64,000 bases of DNA from Tolypocladium sp. Sup5 PDA-1 (taxonomy: Eukaryota > Ascomycota > Sordariomycetes > Hypocreales > Ophiocordycipitaceae), in assembly GCA_000750105.3 (NCBI GenBank), contig JPHH03000033.1, positions 1 to 64,000 of the forward strand. Reading direction: 5' to 3'. Below the pieces are notes generated by a model that searched no databases, had not been told where the DNA came from, and saw only the letters and a program-made list of their open reading frames with translations. Both the position numbers and the translations under genes were made by a program. Of this stretch, positions 11,508-21,089 are shown in pieces (within the stretch, counting starts at the first letter, position 1; every line of letters starts with the position of its first letter).

Positions 11508-12750
11508 GGTTGGTAGCTGGGAAGGCTGATACCTATTCGGCTCTCAAGCGGACCTAGGGGCTACTGTGCCTCGAGCTTATATTCCTCAACACGTTGCTTA
11601 TTAAGATGTGCAACTGGTGGGCAGCAAGACACCCTTGACACCTTCCATTTAAAGCCAATAGTTAGTAGGGCAAAGCGACGCGGTGTCACATCATTCAAGG
11701 TTTCTTGCCTCCTCGTTCCCGCCCACATCTCCCACGAACAAAGGGGCAAACAGTCATGAGCTAACCACCAGCTGCTTCTTCTTACAGAAGGCCACTACTG
11801 CTCGAGCTAAAATTACGGCTCATGCTAACAAGAAATGAGGTCAAGCAAGCCACTGATGCTTATATGCACGTTGGCTTCAGCATTGTAGCTGGCGGCGCGC
11901 AACTAGTTGCTGATTAGCCACTGTACGAGTATGCCCGTAGTCCAGAAAGTCTCCCAGCTCCTCATTCGCTGGCGCTGCATAGATTTCCTTCCATTTCAGT
12001 CCTAGGCGCAGCCATTCGGAGCATGCCTAGACTGGGTTCCCGCCGATGAACCAACAAGAGACTGCGGAGCATGCGCTGCTACCGAAACATTACAATCAAC
12101 AACAGGTAACGGCTATCACGGGTAGTCGCAGGTTACTAGCATGCAACCGATGAGACTTTAGTCAACTCTTAGTCGTCCATCATCCCTTAAGGACCTGATC
12201 GACCAGTTCTGGCTGACATCTTGCACTTTTGCAGTTGCCGAACAGCATCCAATACATGTACCCAATGTGCTTTCCTTAGGAAAACTCATGCTTTGATAAG
12301 GTCTCGATTAGTTCTCAAGAGGAAATCCTCTTGATCTCGCCAATGAGACCTAGAAAGCGCTGTTGTGCCTACCGAGCGAGTCTGGCCGCGTATGCCACCG
12401 CTTTTAGCGGCTGCAGCGGTGTCCTCGATGGTGTTGAGTCGAAAGTGAGGGGCAGCTCACAGTGCTTTAGATGCGAAATATTACTTTTGAAGAATTCGTC
12501 AATTGCGTTCCGCGCGACCCTGGACTAATCACTACCTTTACTTATATACGTTTTGGTAATGTGCTTCGAATTCCACCTTGCAGCAGCCCGCTTTCGGGTA
12601 TAGAGACAGTTTTACCCGCACAAAATAGTCCAACAGACAACCGTATTGGCCTCAATAGGGTACTAGAAATGTGATCGTTGCCTGGAGGAATCATTACCGC
12701 TGCTGTATCCACTGGCGTTTCCCACGCTGCTGTTCCCAAGTCCTAGTTAC
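11508..12750. other. Gene-free stretch
   Basis: Apart from the likely promoter of the minus-strand secreted-protein gene (11508 to about 11700), nothing is supported. Open frames here are short and without motifs. Confidence 0.5.
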
Positions 12751-14827
12751 TCAGGTCGTAAGCAGCAACATCACGATGCAAAACACAGACGCCGTGCTTC
12801 CCTTCCACGCCTCCGGCCGCCCAGCGGTCCCGCTTGCAATGATCTGCTCCGGCTCGTACGTCGCCGGTGTCGTTGAGTTGGCCTTGCCGTTCCAGCAGTA
12901 CCGTGCAAAGCAGTCGACACACTTCGCGGGCATAGCCGTCTTCGTGCGAACCAGGCTGCGGGCTAACACGGCGCAGCCTACACACGCGGGCCACTCCGAG
13001 TCGACGGTACCGTTGCCCATGGTCGCGACGTTGTAGCCGTTGCCGACGATGTGATCCCGCTCGGAGTCGCTATATTCGAGGTCGAAGGTCGAAACGTTTG
13101 AGTGGAATGTATACGGCGCGTTGGGTAGGTAGACAATCAGCGGTCCTGAGGAGTTACCACACCCGAAAAAGGTCGGGCGCTTGTTCAGACCCAGGTTGAC
13201 AAAGGTGTTTTGGTCTGGCACAGGTGGGAATTCAGTGTTATTGGCGGAGAAGCCGCTCTTCGATCGCTGGTACGTCGCCACGAGAGCTGTTCCGTTCGGC
13301 CACGAGGTTGGCGTGTCGGCGGAGCCGTCGACAGCGAAGATGGCGTCGACATGTCGCTCCGACAGGGTGAGCGGATGCAGGGGAATATTTTGGAGGTCCT
13401 CGCCGCCGTCGACGAGTGTGAGGAGCCTGGCGTCGGCGTTGATGTTATCGCGGGCATTACTGTACTTGTAAAACGGATTCGGCCAGCTCGCAATGTCCTT
13501 GTTCTCTTCGCCAACCTGCCCCAGGGTGTCGTTCAAGGCTCGCACCAAGAAATCTGGGGCGTTCGATGCCTTGCCAATCTGCAGGAATGCCTGATTGAAC
13601 AGCGACGAGGAGGTCCCCATAACGAAACCCGCGTTGTCGACGCCGGCGATGCAGTCAGAGCCACCGGCGACGGTACCGTTGGTGAAGTTAGAGCCGACAT
13701 ACTTCAGGGGTGCAAAGGCGGTGGCTCCTGGGTCATAAGACCCCATTTCCCATGGGTTAAACTCGAAGACGGTCGCGTTGGCCCCTATCTGAAGCTGTCC
13801 GGGCGCTCTCTCCAGCGCGACGATGATGGGCATGGGTGCCGTGGCCTGCACGAACTCGGTGTCTTCTGCAATGGATGAGAAGGTATACGCTGCGGCAACG
13901 GTTATTAGCCCGCTTCCCCATGCCTCGCACCTACTGGCCACACCTACCCGGTCCTCCGTCGCTGGCGTTGACAAGCTGGTATGACAACGCCCTGCCCCAG
14001 TAATCGGTAATTGTCTTGTTAAAGCCAGCATCGAGTTTATCCTGGACACTCTGATACAGCTCGCGATAGTATTTTCCCACGGAGACACCTGCGGGTCCTA
14101 TTGTCGACACCCCAGTGAGCAGATGTTCACAAAGTAAGCAGTGAGGCGGGGAATTGAACGAACCTTCGATGATCGAGTCACCAAACTGCCACAGCTTGCT
14201 GAGAAACCCACTGGTAGAGAATATGATGGAATCCACGGTAGTAAAATTCTGCACGTAGAGGCTTCCGACGAGCCAGCTACCGCCAGACAGTCCGCTGAGA
14301 TACGTCGCCGCCTGCAGCACACCACCGAGTTGACCACCTTTACCCGTCGAGCTCGTGGATGTACGGTTGTCAAATGCCGCGATCGCGCCCGCGCCGTTCA
14401 TCAGCGCCCGGTAGCCCCCGCCGGAGATGGCGATCCCGATCCGCGGAAGCAACGCGCTGGCGTTGCCGCCGCTGACGATGCTGTCGATGTACGCATTGGT
14501 GTCTATGCCGCTGATGTTGACACGGCCGAGGAGGTCCTTCAGTGCTGAGATGGTGGCATTGCCACGGAGCGGCAGCCATGCGCTTTCCTCAGCCGAGAGG
14601 GCCGTGGCACTGCGGATGGTGGGCCGGGGTGCGGGACAAGAGACGGGGCCGGGGGCGTAGTTGTTGGGGGCGTTGGGCACGGCTCTTGGCTCGAGGGCGC
14701 ATATTACCGCTAATAAGTCATTGATTTAGCCCAGACTTGTCGTGTCCCTGATGCTGTGGACCATTGACATACTGGCGAGTGAGGGCAGCAAAACAGCCGC
14801 TAGGATTATCGGACTGCGAGCCAACAT
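12751..14827 (-). CDS. GPI-anchored lysophospholipase (phospholipase B)
   Basis: The enzyme removes acyl chains from phospholipids and lysophospholipids at the cell surface. Four exons (14773-14827, 14164-14709, 13948-14097, 12751-13889) give 629 residues, the usual size. Exon 1 encodes a signal peptide (MLARSPIILAAVLLPSLA). The cPLA2-type active site is complete: oxyanion loop SGGGYRALMNGAG near residue 114, nucleophile Ser in GLSGGSW near 160, and the catalytic Asp in VDGGED in exon 4. Many N-glycosylation sites and C-terminal cysteines are present. The hydrophobic tail (ASVFCIVMLLLTT) fits a GPI signal. The second intron (14098-14163, 66 nt) is an exact multiple of three without a stop, so retention would add 22 residues; family conservation favours splicing. 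Confidence 0.93.
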
Positions 14828-15206
14828 GGCAGTTACAGTGATTGAGTAGTTCTGGTGGTGGTGGACTGCGAGCTAGCTGGTTGGACATTGTCGATTGGCC
14901 CGTTGCATGTAGGATAGTGAAGGGGCCTTAAATCATTCTCTGAATCATCTCAATTTTGTTGCAGCTGAGGTTCAAGGTTCAATCTTGGGCCTGGGCCACG
15001 GTCTAGCGGCTTTCAACTCCGTACGCAAAATGGCCAAATCATACAGGCATACAGGCATCCAATCATACGGCGATTAAAAGCATGAAATCTCATTAGCCCG
15101 TCAAAAGCCACGGTTCAACCTATTGGTTCAGCCCAAGGGAGACCACTTTAGACCCTCACTGGCTCTGTTGGATCTCGTCAGACTTTCATCATTCCCATCA
15201 AGAGGA
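14828..15206. other. Promoter-side gap of the phospholipase gene
   Basis: 379 bases without a gene. It should hold the phospholipase promoter and the 3' end of the next minus-strand gene. A tandem CATACAGG occurs at about 15041-15056. Confidence 0.45.
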
Positions 15207-15590
15207 CTAGATGCTCGACTTGCCGATAACAAAGACAGCAACGGCCTGCCGCCCGCTCCCGCCCAAGACCCTGACCGCGAATTCGTCCGCCTCACAAGAG
15301 TGACTGAACTTGTTTGGCCCGACATAGTGAACGTCCCAGTTCAACGTCACTTTGTCGTTCACCCCGTAGCCGACGATCCGGTATGTGGCAGACCCCTCTG
15401 TCCCCGCGCCCACGTGGCGCGACTTACAGCGCCACATGCCGCTCTCCCCGGCCCTGATCTCCGTGGGCGGTTGCGACTCTGGCGTGTCCGTCATCCATTC
15501 ACCGTGGTCGAGGTGCGGGGACCCGGGTTCGAGGCTGAGCTCCTCGTTGGTGTGATTTAGGACCACAACTATGAGCTCCCTGGCGGTCAT
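15207..15590 (-). CDS. ET79/aegerolysin-like small beta-sandwich protein
   Basis: A single-exon protein of 127 residues without a signal peptide. The order of motifs (N-terminal ELIVVVLNHTNEELSL, a central LDHGEW, then AGESGMW and GTEGSATYRI, and an aromatic NWDVHYVG strand) resembles the small all-beta proteins annotated as crystal protein ET79 or aegerolysin-like. Members of that broad group bind lipids and some act with partner proteins on membranes. No MACPF-type partner gene is seen in the window. The assignment rests on motif pattern and size only, so membrane activity is not claimed. It lies between the phospholipase and an esterase relic. Confidence 0.5.
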   Translation of the reverse strand: MTARELIVVVLNHTNEELSLEPGSPHLDHGEWMTDTPESQPPTEIRAGESGMWRCKSRHVGAGTEGSATYRIVGYGVNDKVTLNWDVHYVGPNKFSHSCEADEFAVRVLGGSGRQAVAVFVIGKSSI

Positions 15591-15907
15591 TTTGATGTTA
15601 ATTTTCTGATAGGTTTGAGGACAATGGGTGAGGTGGGGGACATCTGGTGGTTAATAACTTAATATGATGGAGGCACGAATCTTCAATGAGATGGTTCATG
15701 TACGTGTATGTGACGTCTGGTGGCATCGCCTCGTCCTGACGATAGGTGCCACTGAACCTTATTTCACATAACGAAAACGATGAAAATAAGATTGAGGATC
15801 ATGTGGTCGTTAGAGGAAACTTTATAAAAGCCGCCTTCTCAGCCGCATCATGTCATCACCCGTCGGCCGTTGGACCACGTGAAAGCGAAGTGTACTAAGC
15901 CCCGTCT
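15591..15907. promoter_or_regulatory. Divergent gap with a TATA-like element
   Basis: 317 bases between the minus-strand ET79-like gene and the plus-strand esterase relic. TTTATAAAAG near 15821-15830 is TATA-like on both strands and could have served either gene. Confidence 0.35.
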
Positions 15908-16460
15908 GTGGCATCCCGCTTGCTGCAGCATTATTCGCTGCCGAAGTCGGACAACAGGCAGGATTGGGAAGCTGTGTTTGGGCGCATCATTGCTGATGGC
16001 CAGGTTCGAGCACCGTCTCGATCCTTAGTCAACAACCTTGTTCAGCACGGGGTCAGGGTTGAAGATAATGGCGATACAGGATTGGGTACCGGCTGTCCTT
16101 TATTATTGACAAAATAGCTCCAGCGCGTTTCGGGGTTACTCATGGCATGGACAAGCCGTTCTGGAAGTATGTCTTTTTTTAATCCCAATGCCAAGCTTTT
16201 TGATGCGCCTGTGCCTTTTGCTAACTACTTCATACTAGCTACTTCATATTCCACCGGCCCACCTCCTAGTGCGACAGCTGATGGACGAATGGAATGGTGA
16301 TCTGCCGGCGTTTATTGACAACAAGAAGGATTACCAATACGGCACCAGGGACTATGATGAGCTCAAGGTCATTACGACAGGTGGCAAAATCGAGATTATG
16401 AAGGATGTCCGGTGGTCAGAGTTGCTGATGGCAATGGATATTTTCTCTGACTCTCCTTGA
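15908..16460 (+). pseudogene. Relic of a type-B carboxylesterase (C-terminal part)
   Basis: Only the C-terminal quarter of an alpha/beta-hydrolase of the carboxylesterase/lipase type is left. Reading across frames gives RIGYRLSFIIDKIAP, FGVTHGMDKPFWNYF, MDEWNGDLPAFI and YGTRDYDELKV, an order typical of fungal carboxylesterase C-termini. The frame breaks near 16066-16069, where one base appears lost, and again near 16261-16270. A normal-looking intron (GTATGT to ACTAG, about 16167-16239) lies between. The catalytic Ser and Glu parts are absent upstream. The sequence is well preserved apart from these breaks, so the decay is probably recent. Confidence 0.75.
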
Positions 16461-16977
16461 GATTGACTTGGCGGGACTAGAGCACCGAAGTGTTCGCTTT
16501 TGTTAACGAACGCGTATATTCAGGCGCTCAGCAATTCATGAATTCAGGTCTTTAACCTTTATGCCAGCTTTCCTGCTGAGCTACGGCAGCGAGTACAGTC
16601 CAGCGTACCTGTACATGCACTAGCTAATTACTGCATTGCACAGGGGTTGATGCCCATAACAACTACGAACCACTAATATCGGCAAAGTCGATCTGTCCCA
16701 TGCCTTGTTCGCGCTCTATACAGAAGGAATTATGAGGAAGGTGTTATCGAACATTAAGTATTATTCATTTACCCCGTACTCTAAGACAAGTGAGATAGGT
16801 ATATGACTGCCAAGATAGCAACAAGAATGAAAAATACATTATAGAAGTTAAACAGGTACCTCCAAGCTCTTGGTATTTTCCTCGAACAGACACAATCGCC
16901 AATAATACCTTACTCATCTGCAGATGCCATCACGCACATCATCTTCCCCAAGTAGGTGCAGTCGTGACGTGGAGCGA
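16461..16977. other. Gene-free stretch
   Basis: AT-richer 517 bases with no supported gene. It holds the 3' flanks of the esterase relic and of the repeat-protein gene. Confidence 0.5.
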
Positions 16978-18002
16978 TCAGCCCAGCAAAAGGTCGAGCC
17001 CTTTGGCAGCAAGACTGTTCAAATTCACCCTTTCAGCAAGGCCGTCGAGGGACCTGGTTCCTTTGCCAGCCATCTTGTTCAAATCGGTGTTCCCAACGGC
17101 CGAGCTCAAGAGGTTGAGTCCCTGATTTGCGAGGGCGTTGAAGTCGACGTTCCTCGCGAGCTTAATCATTGTGTTCATGCCCACCTTGGCGAGACCTTGG
17201 AAGGTGTCCTAGCTCCTGGTTAGCTTTGATACATTACACACGTTTCTCAGAAGCGCTTACCATGCTAAAAAGGCCATTCATAGCAGATGAGAGTATACTG
17301 CGCCTTAGACGAGAGCCTAGCCCTTCATTGCTCGGTGCAGTCGCTTGGCTCAACCACCCCATGATGACGTCATTGAGGTCGTGCTCATCCACCTTGTTGC
17401 GCAGAAGCATCAACCCTCCGCCGGCAAGAGCATTGAGGTCAACGTCGGTCGCGGCCCTCCGCATGTGGGCAATGCCATCTTTCGCCGCCTTGTTCAGATC
17501 AACGTCACCCTTGCCGCCGTTAGCCTTTGCCTACTAGAGCTTGCCTTGTAAAACTCACGGTATCGATTCGGGCCCGAATCTCGTGTACACTTCTAGTGAT
17601 TGGAGATCGTGCTGCAAGCTTGGGGCCCTCGCTGTCAAGCGCAAAGTCGTTGATGACTTGAGCTCCTCTTTTCACAAAGTCTCCAAAATTGATGTCTCCC
17701 TGCAGAAACCGTAAGCTTCAGTCATGCCGTAAAGATAGGCCACTTTATACCCTTTGAACAAAATCGTGCACCGCGTGAATAATCTGGGTGACGTCGGCAG
17801 CGGCCTCAATGCTATTCTTGGTCGCAAGTGGTTGGTGCACATGCTCGGCGCGATTGTAGACATCTACAGCTGCAGCACGTTAGCACACTCGATAAAGGAG
17901 GCTTCTGGTGTTTCCCTTACAGTTTCCGAGGGCAGAAGGCCGGCAGACGACAAATGATCCGGAACAAGCCAGCAGAAGAGAAGCGGCGGTGGTAAGTCTC
18001 AT
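16978..18002 (-). CDS. Secreted protein of about 21-residue D-L-N repeats
   Basis: Five exons (17921-18002, 17751-17869, 17559-17699, 17261-17509, 16978-17208) join with consistent phases into 273 residues. Exon 1 is a signal peptide (MRLTTAASLLLACSGSFVVC). The body repeats a unit of about 21 residues beginning with (G/N)-D-(V/I)-(D/N)-(L/F)-N and then a small amphipathic helix with Leu-Ala and Gly. Clear copies start GDINFGDF, GDVDLNKA, TDVDLNAL, NVDFNALA, TDLNKMAG and VNLNSLAA. Exons 3 and 4 each begin exactly at a repeat. Only the signal-peptide region contains cysteine. I do not recognise the family; the pattern suggests an elongated or solenoid-like extracellular protein. The introns are very short (45-52 nt), but all have GT/AG ends. 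Presence of a gene is well supported; function is unknown. Confidence 0.72.
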
Positions 18003-19609
18003 TGCGATGGTAGAGAACGGCCGTGTATTTGGACTCCAGGTGCAGCGACGTATAAGTCAGTAGTTGAAACTGTCAAATGAACTATGAAACAAGACAAGGT
18101 ACGATAGCGAAGGGATTCTCGGCGTGAGCCCAAGGTAGGCTGGTGCGCCTGGTATATAACGAGTGACAGTGATTAGAAAGGAGTCGGCAAGAACATCAGC
18201 GGCAGGATAGGGGAGAAGACTTGAGTCTATATATACTTGACGTACAATTGTGTCTCTCGGCAGCCTGCCTCGGCATTCATGGCGTGCCTAGCTTGCCAGA
18301 TCGAGAATCATGTCTTGTTAGTTTGGTGGATGCCCGTAAGGCTGACCGTTTTGGTAGTAGCTAGGGCACCACATTGCCGTACCGGCTTGCTGATGCCATA
18401 CTAAGAATGCACAAGTTCGTTTGCCCCGAGATCGACCCCAACAGGAGGTGCCAACTGATCAGCGCGGAGTTGAAACCTGGTCGGGGCGCACAGGCCTCCG
18501 TAGCTCTAGCCAAATCGTACGATATTAGCACAATGCTACAATGAATTCACCCGCTGTTGAGCACTATCAACCTGACTGTCGGATCTTTTAATACCACATC
18601 ATCCACTTTCAAAGTGGGCGGTGACTTATAGAAACAATAACTCGCCCCCCAAAGGGCGCAAATGGCGATACCGGGTGCCGAAAACGGCGGTGTCTGTACT
18701 CCGTAGGTAGCTTGGTAGCCCCGACACGAGGTGGCATTGGTGGGCCGTGGCTCCCGTCTGTGCGCTTGGCCGGGCGTTGTCCGTGAAGGAGGCTCAACAA
18801 TCAATCTCCGAGTCTCAGGTTCGTGGCTGTGGAACGAATTCTCGCCAATCGGACTGCTAAGCCGCACGAAGCAAGATAAGCGGGCGACCAATGAACCAGA
18901 GACCACGGACTATCCGCACACTGCCCAAGTTTCAGGATGAGGTGAAGAGATCAATCCCACGATCTCATTGTACACGGGTAAGAATGGGCTGACCATTGAC
19001 ACTTTGACAGTGGAATCGCGTCGTTTCAGGTCGAGGCTCGCTCAGCGACTACACGTGGAAGGCTAGCATCAACCATTTGGATGTCTTGGGCACGCTTGAA
19101 GTCCTGAGGCACCATCATGCAAGGCGGTTAGTTTGTATGGGCAATAGGGGAGCTCATTGGTCCTTCCTCCAGCCAACATCTAATGTAGGGCAATACCGAT
19201 GCTGATGCTGGGTTGGCTTGAACGAGGATGCTTCAGGGTCGCGGTTTCTGGGCTGCGATGGCAACTTACTTCGCCGCTGGCGCCCTGAATTGTATGTTTG
19301 GTAAACGAACATGCACGCATGTCCAAATCGTGACGAGAGGTGGTGATGAATCGGCGGTGGACTAATACAGACATTCTCAGTCTGGGATGAAGAGAGAAAC
19401 CTGTCCCATTAGTCTCGACGCGTCATTTATCGTTGCAGTTAGTGATAAAGCCGCCCATCTTTCTCATTTGCTGTACGAGTATCGATGTGATATGAACGGT
19501 TACAAAGGTAGGACAGGCAGATGGAGAAAGGGTCCGCGTATCTCGTGAGAGTTTAGCATCAGCAGGTGAGATTGCTGAATGGTGGTATCCTTCGCTTTGC
19601 ATACCCTGT
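18003..19609. other. Gene-free stretch with TACTCCGTA element
   Basis: 1.6 kb without a supported gene. CTATATATACT near 18225-18235 could be a TATA element. TACTCCGTA at 18697-18705 belongs to a short word that recurs in intergenic DNA of this window. The 18547-18906 minus frame shows no motif. Confidence 0.45.
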
Positions 19610-20566
19610 TTACAGTTTCCTCAACTGCCGATCCCGATTCTCCCTTTGCGTTTTTGTGGCGAAGTGCTCAGGTGCAATGGAATCAGACCCATGGGGTAGG
19701 CCTGGGTAAATGTGAAACTCTGTTTCGATCCTGGCGGCAAGGAATTTTCCGACATAGGCGTGATTCTCCAGTATGAAAATGTCCAATTGTCCAATGTCCA
19801 TGTAGAGCGGCGGCAATCCGGCGACATCTTCAACCCTACCTGGTGCTGCGTAGATAGGCACACCATCTTGGCCCATCCTGGAACCGAGATAGGCTGTCCA
19901 ACCTGTGGCGTTGTCATCTTCATCCCATATAGTAAAGATTCCAGGCTCTGCCTTCGTGCTTGTGCGATCGTCCAACATAGGGTACACCAATATCTGACGT
20001 GCCAACGGAGGACTGAGCACTCGGTCCCTGGCGAGGAGAGTCAAGCCAGCCGCCAGGCCTCCCCCGGCGCTCTCTCCCATGACCCCAACACGCCCAGTGT
20101 CGACCCCGAGCTCCTTTGCGTGGCTGTAAACCCATGTGAGTGCCGTCCAACAGTCCTCCAATGGGGTTGGATATGAGTGCTCAGGTGCGAGCCGGTAGTC
20201 GACCGAGAAGAACTGCACCCCGGTCTCGAGGACATGTTGACAGATGCTACCAGTGCCAATCTCGGCACTGAGAGATATAAAGCCGCCTCCATGTGTGTGC
20301 ACGACAGCGGGACCGGGAAGAGGGCGAGATGCGGTGGATTTCTTCTTGAAGCGCAAGATCGGTAGCTGGAAGCCATCTGTGGTTGAAACATGATGAACTT
20401 CATGATCGATGTCGTCCGGGACTTCAGGCTTCCCCACGGCGCCAAAAGACGAAAATAATTGCCTTCTAGCCTCAACGTCATGCCTAGCGGGCTTCGCGAC
20501 ACGCTCAAATTGTGTCGTGAGGGGAGCCACGGCGACCGCAAAATCTTTATCCAAGAGGAGAACCAT
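19610..20566 (-). CDS. HSL-family alpha/beta hydrolase (esterase)
   Basis: A single-exon cytoplasmic hydrolase of 318 residues, the normal size for the hormone-sensitive-lipase family. The oxyanion motif HGGG is at residues 92-95 and is followed by DYRLAPEH near 123. The nucleophile is Ser166 in GESAGGG; Asp262 and His292 (GLPHG) complete the triad. Such enzymes hydrolyse esters or lactones of small or lipophilic acids. The gene is divergent from the Baeyer-Villiger monooxygenase, with 523 bases between start codons. A BVMO makes esters or lactones and an adjacent esterase normally opens them, so a joint pathway is a strong inference. No lesion is seen. Confidence 0.92.
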   Translation of the reverse strand: MVLLLDKDFAVAVAPLTTQFERVAKPARHDVEARRQLFSSFGAVGKPEVPDDIDHEVHHVSTTDGFQLPILRFKKKSTASRPLPGPAVVHTHGGGFISLSAEIGTGSICQHVLETGVQFFSVDYRLAPEHSYPTPLEDCWTALTWVYSHAKELGVDTGRVGVMGESAGGGLAAGLTLLARDRVLSPPLARQILVYPMLDDRTSTKAEPGIFTIWDEDDNATGWTAYLGSRMGQDGVPIYAAPGRVEDVAGLPPLYMDIGQLDIFILENHAYVGKFLAARIETEFHIYPGLPHGSDSIAPEHFATKTQRENRDRQLRKL

Positions 20567-21089
20567 GGCTGGAGGTGGACTGAGTTGGAAAATGATTACT
20601 TAGTGATTCTGTTGGGTAGTCACAAGAGGTGGTATCAAACTGTTCTCTGTACTTGTTCTTATATCCTGGTAGGGGGCCACAAGGGCATTCTGCATTTGAC
20701 AATTCTATCGCTGCTACTATTCGTAGCCGGGTAAAGGGAGATTCGACCGAAGATGGAGATGGCGACACGGCCGATTTTAGTGCCCGAGAGACCGACGCAT
20801 CCATAGCCATCCCCGGTATATGGAGTCACGGACACGCGACCGCGGATCCAGTGGCCGCGGGTTCCGCGCTAAGCTGCCGGCAGTGACATTGAAGTAGGCC
20901 TCGCCACGACGAGGTTACATTCTACGCGACCCAAGACACCTTGCATATTACGAGTGTCAACAAATCGTCAAGCATCTCGTAGGATAAAAGCTCATGAGCG
21001 TCGTGACGAAGAGATCATGTTTGAACTATGCCAGGCCACTGAACCCGACGTTTTTATCGACAGGTTTACATCACCCTTCGCTATACACA
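20567..21089. promoter_or_regulatory. Bidirectional promoter, esterase and BVMO
   Basis: 523 bases between two divergent start codons. It contains GGTATATGGA (20815-20824) and, 38 bases further on, the CGCGG-N3-CCGCG palindrome; both are found again in the SDR/SDR promoter. A further CCGCGGATCC lies at about 20840-20849. Confidence 0.6.
20856..20868. promoter_or_regulatory. CGCGG-GTT-CCGCG palindrome, predicted regulator site
   Basis: Perfect 5-bp inverted arms around three bases, containing CGG-N3-CCG, the layout recognised by dimeric Zn(II)2Cys6 regulators. It lies about 220 bases before the BVMO start. The flanking word GGCCGCGGGTTCCG (20853-20866) is identical in the SDR promoter. Confidence 0.6.

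Noticed and set aside
20994..21089. Upstream in-frame ATG giving a 32-residue longer BVMO
   Set aside because: The extra residues are not family-like and have no targeting features; the ATG at 21090 has better context and gives the usual distance to the FAD motif.
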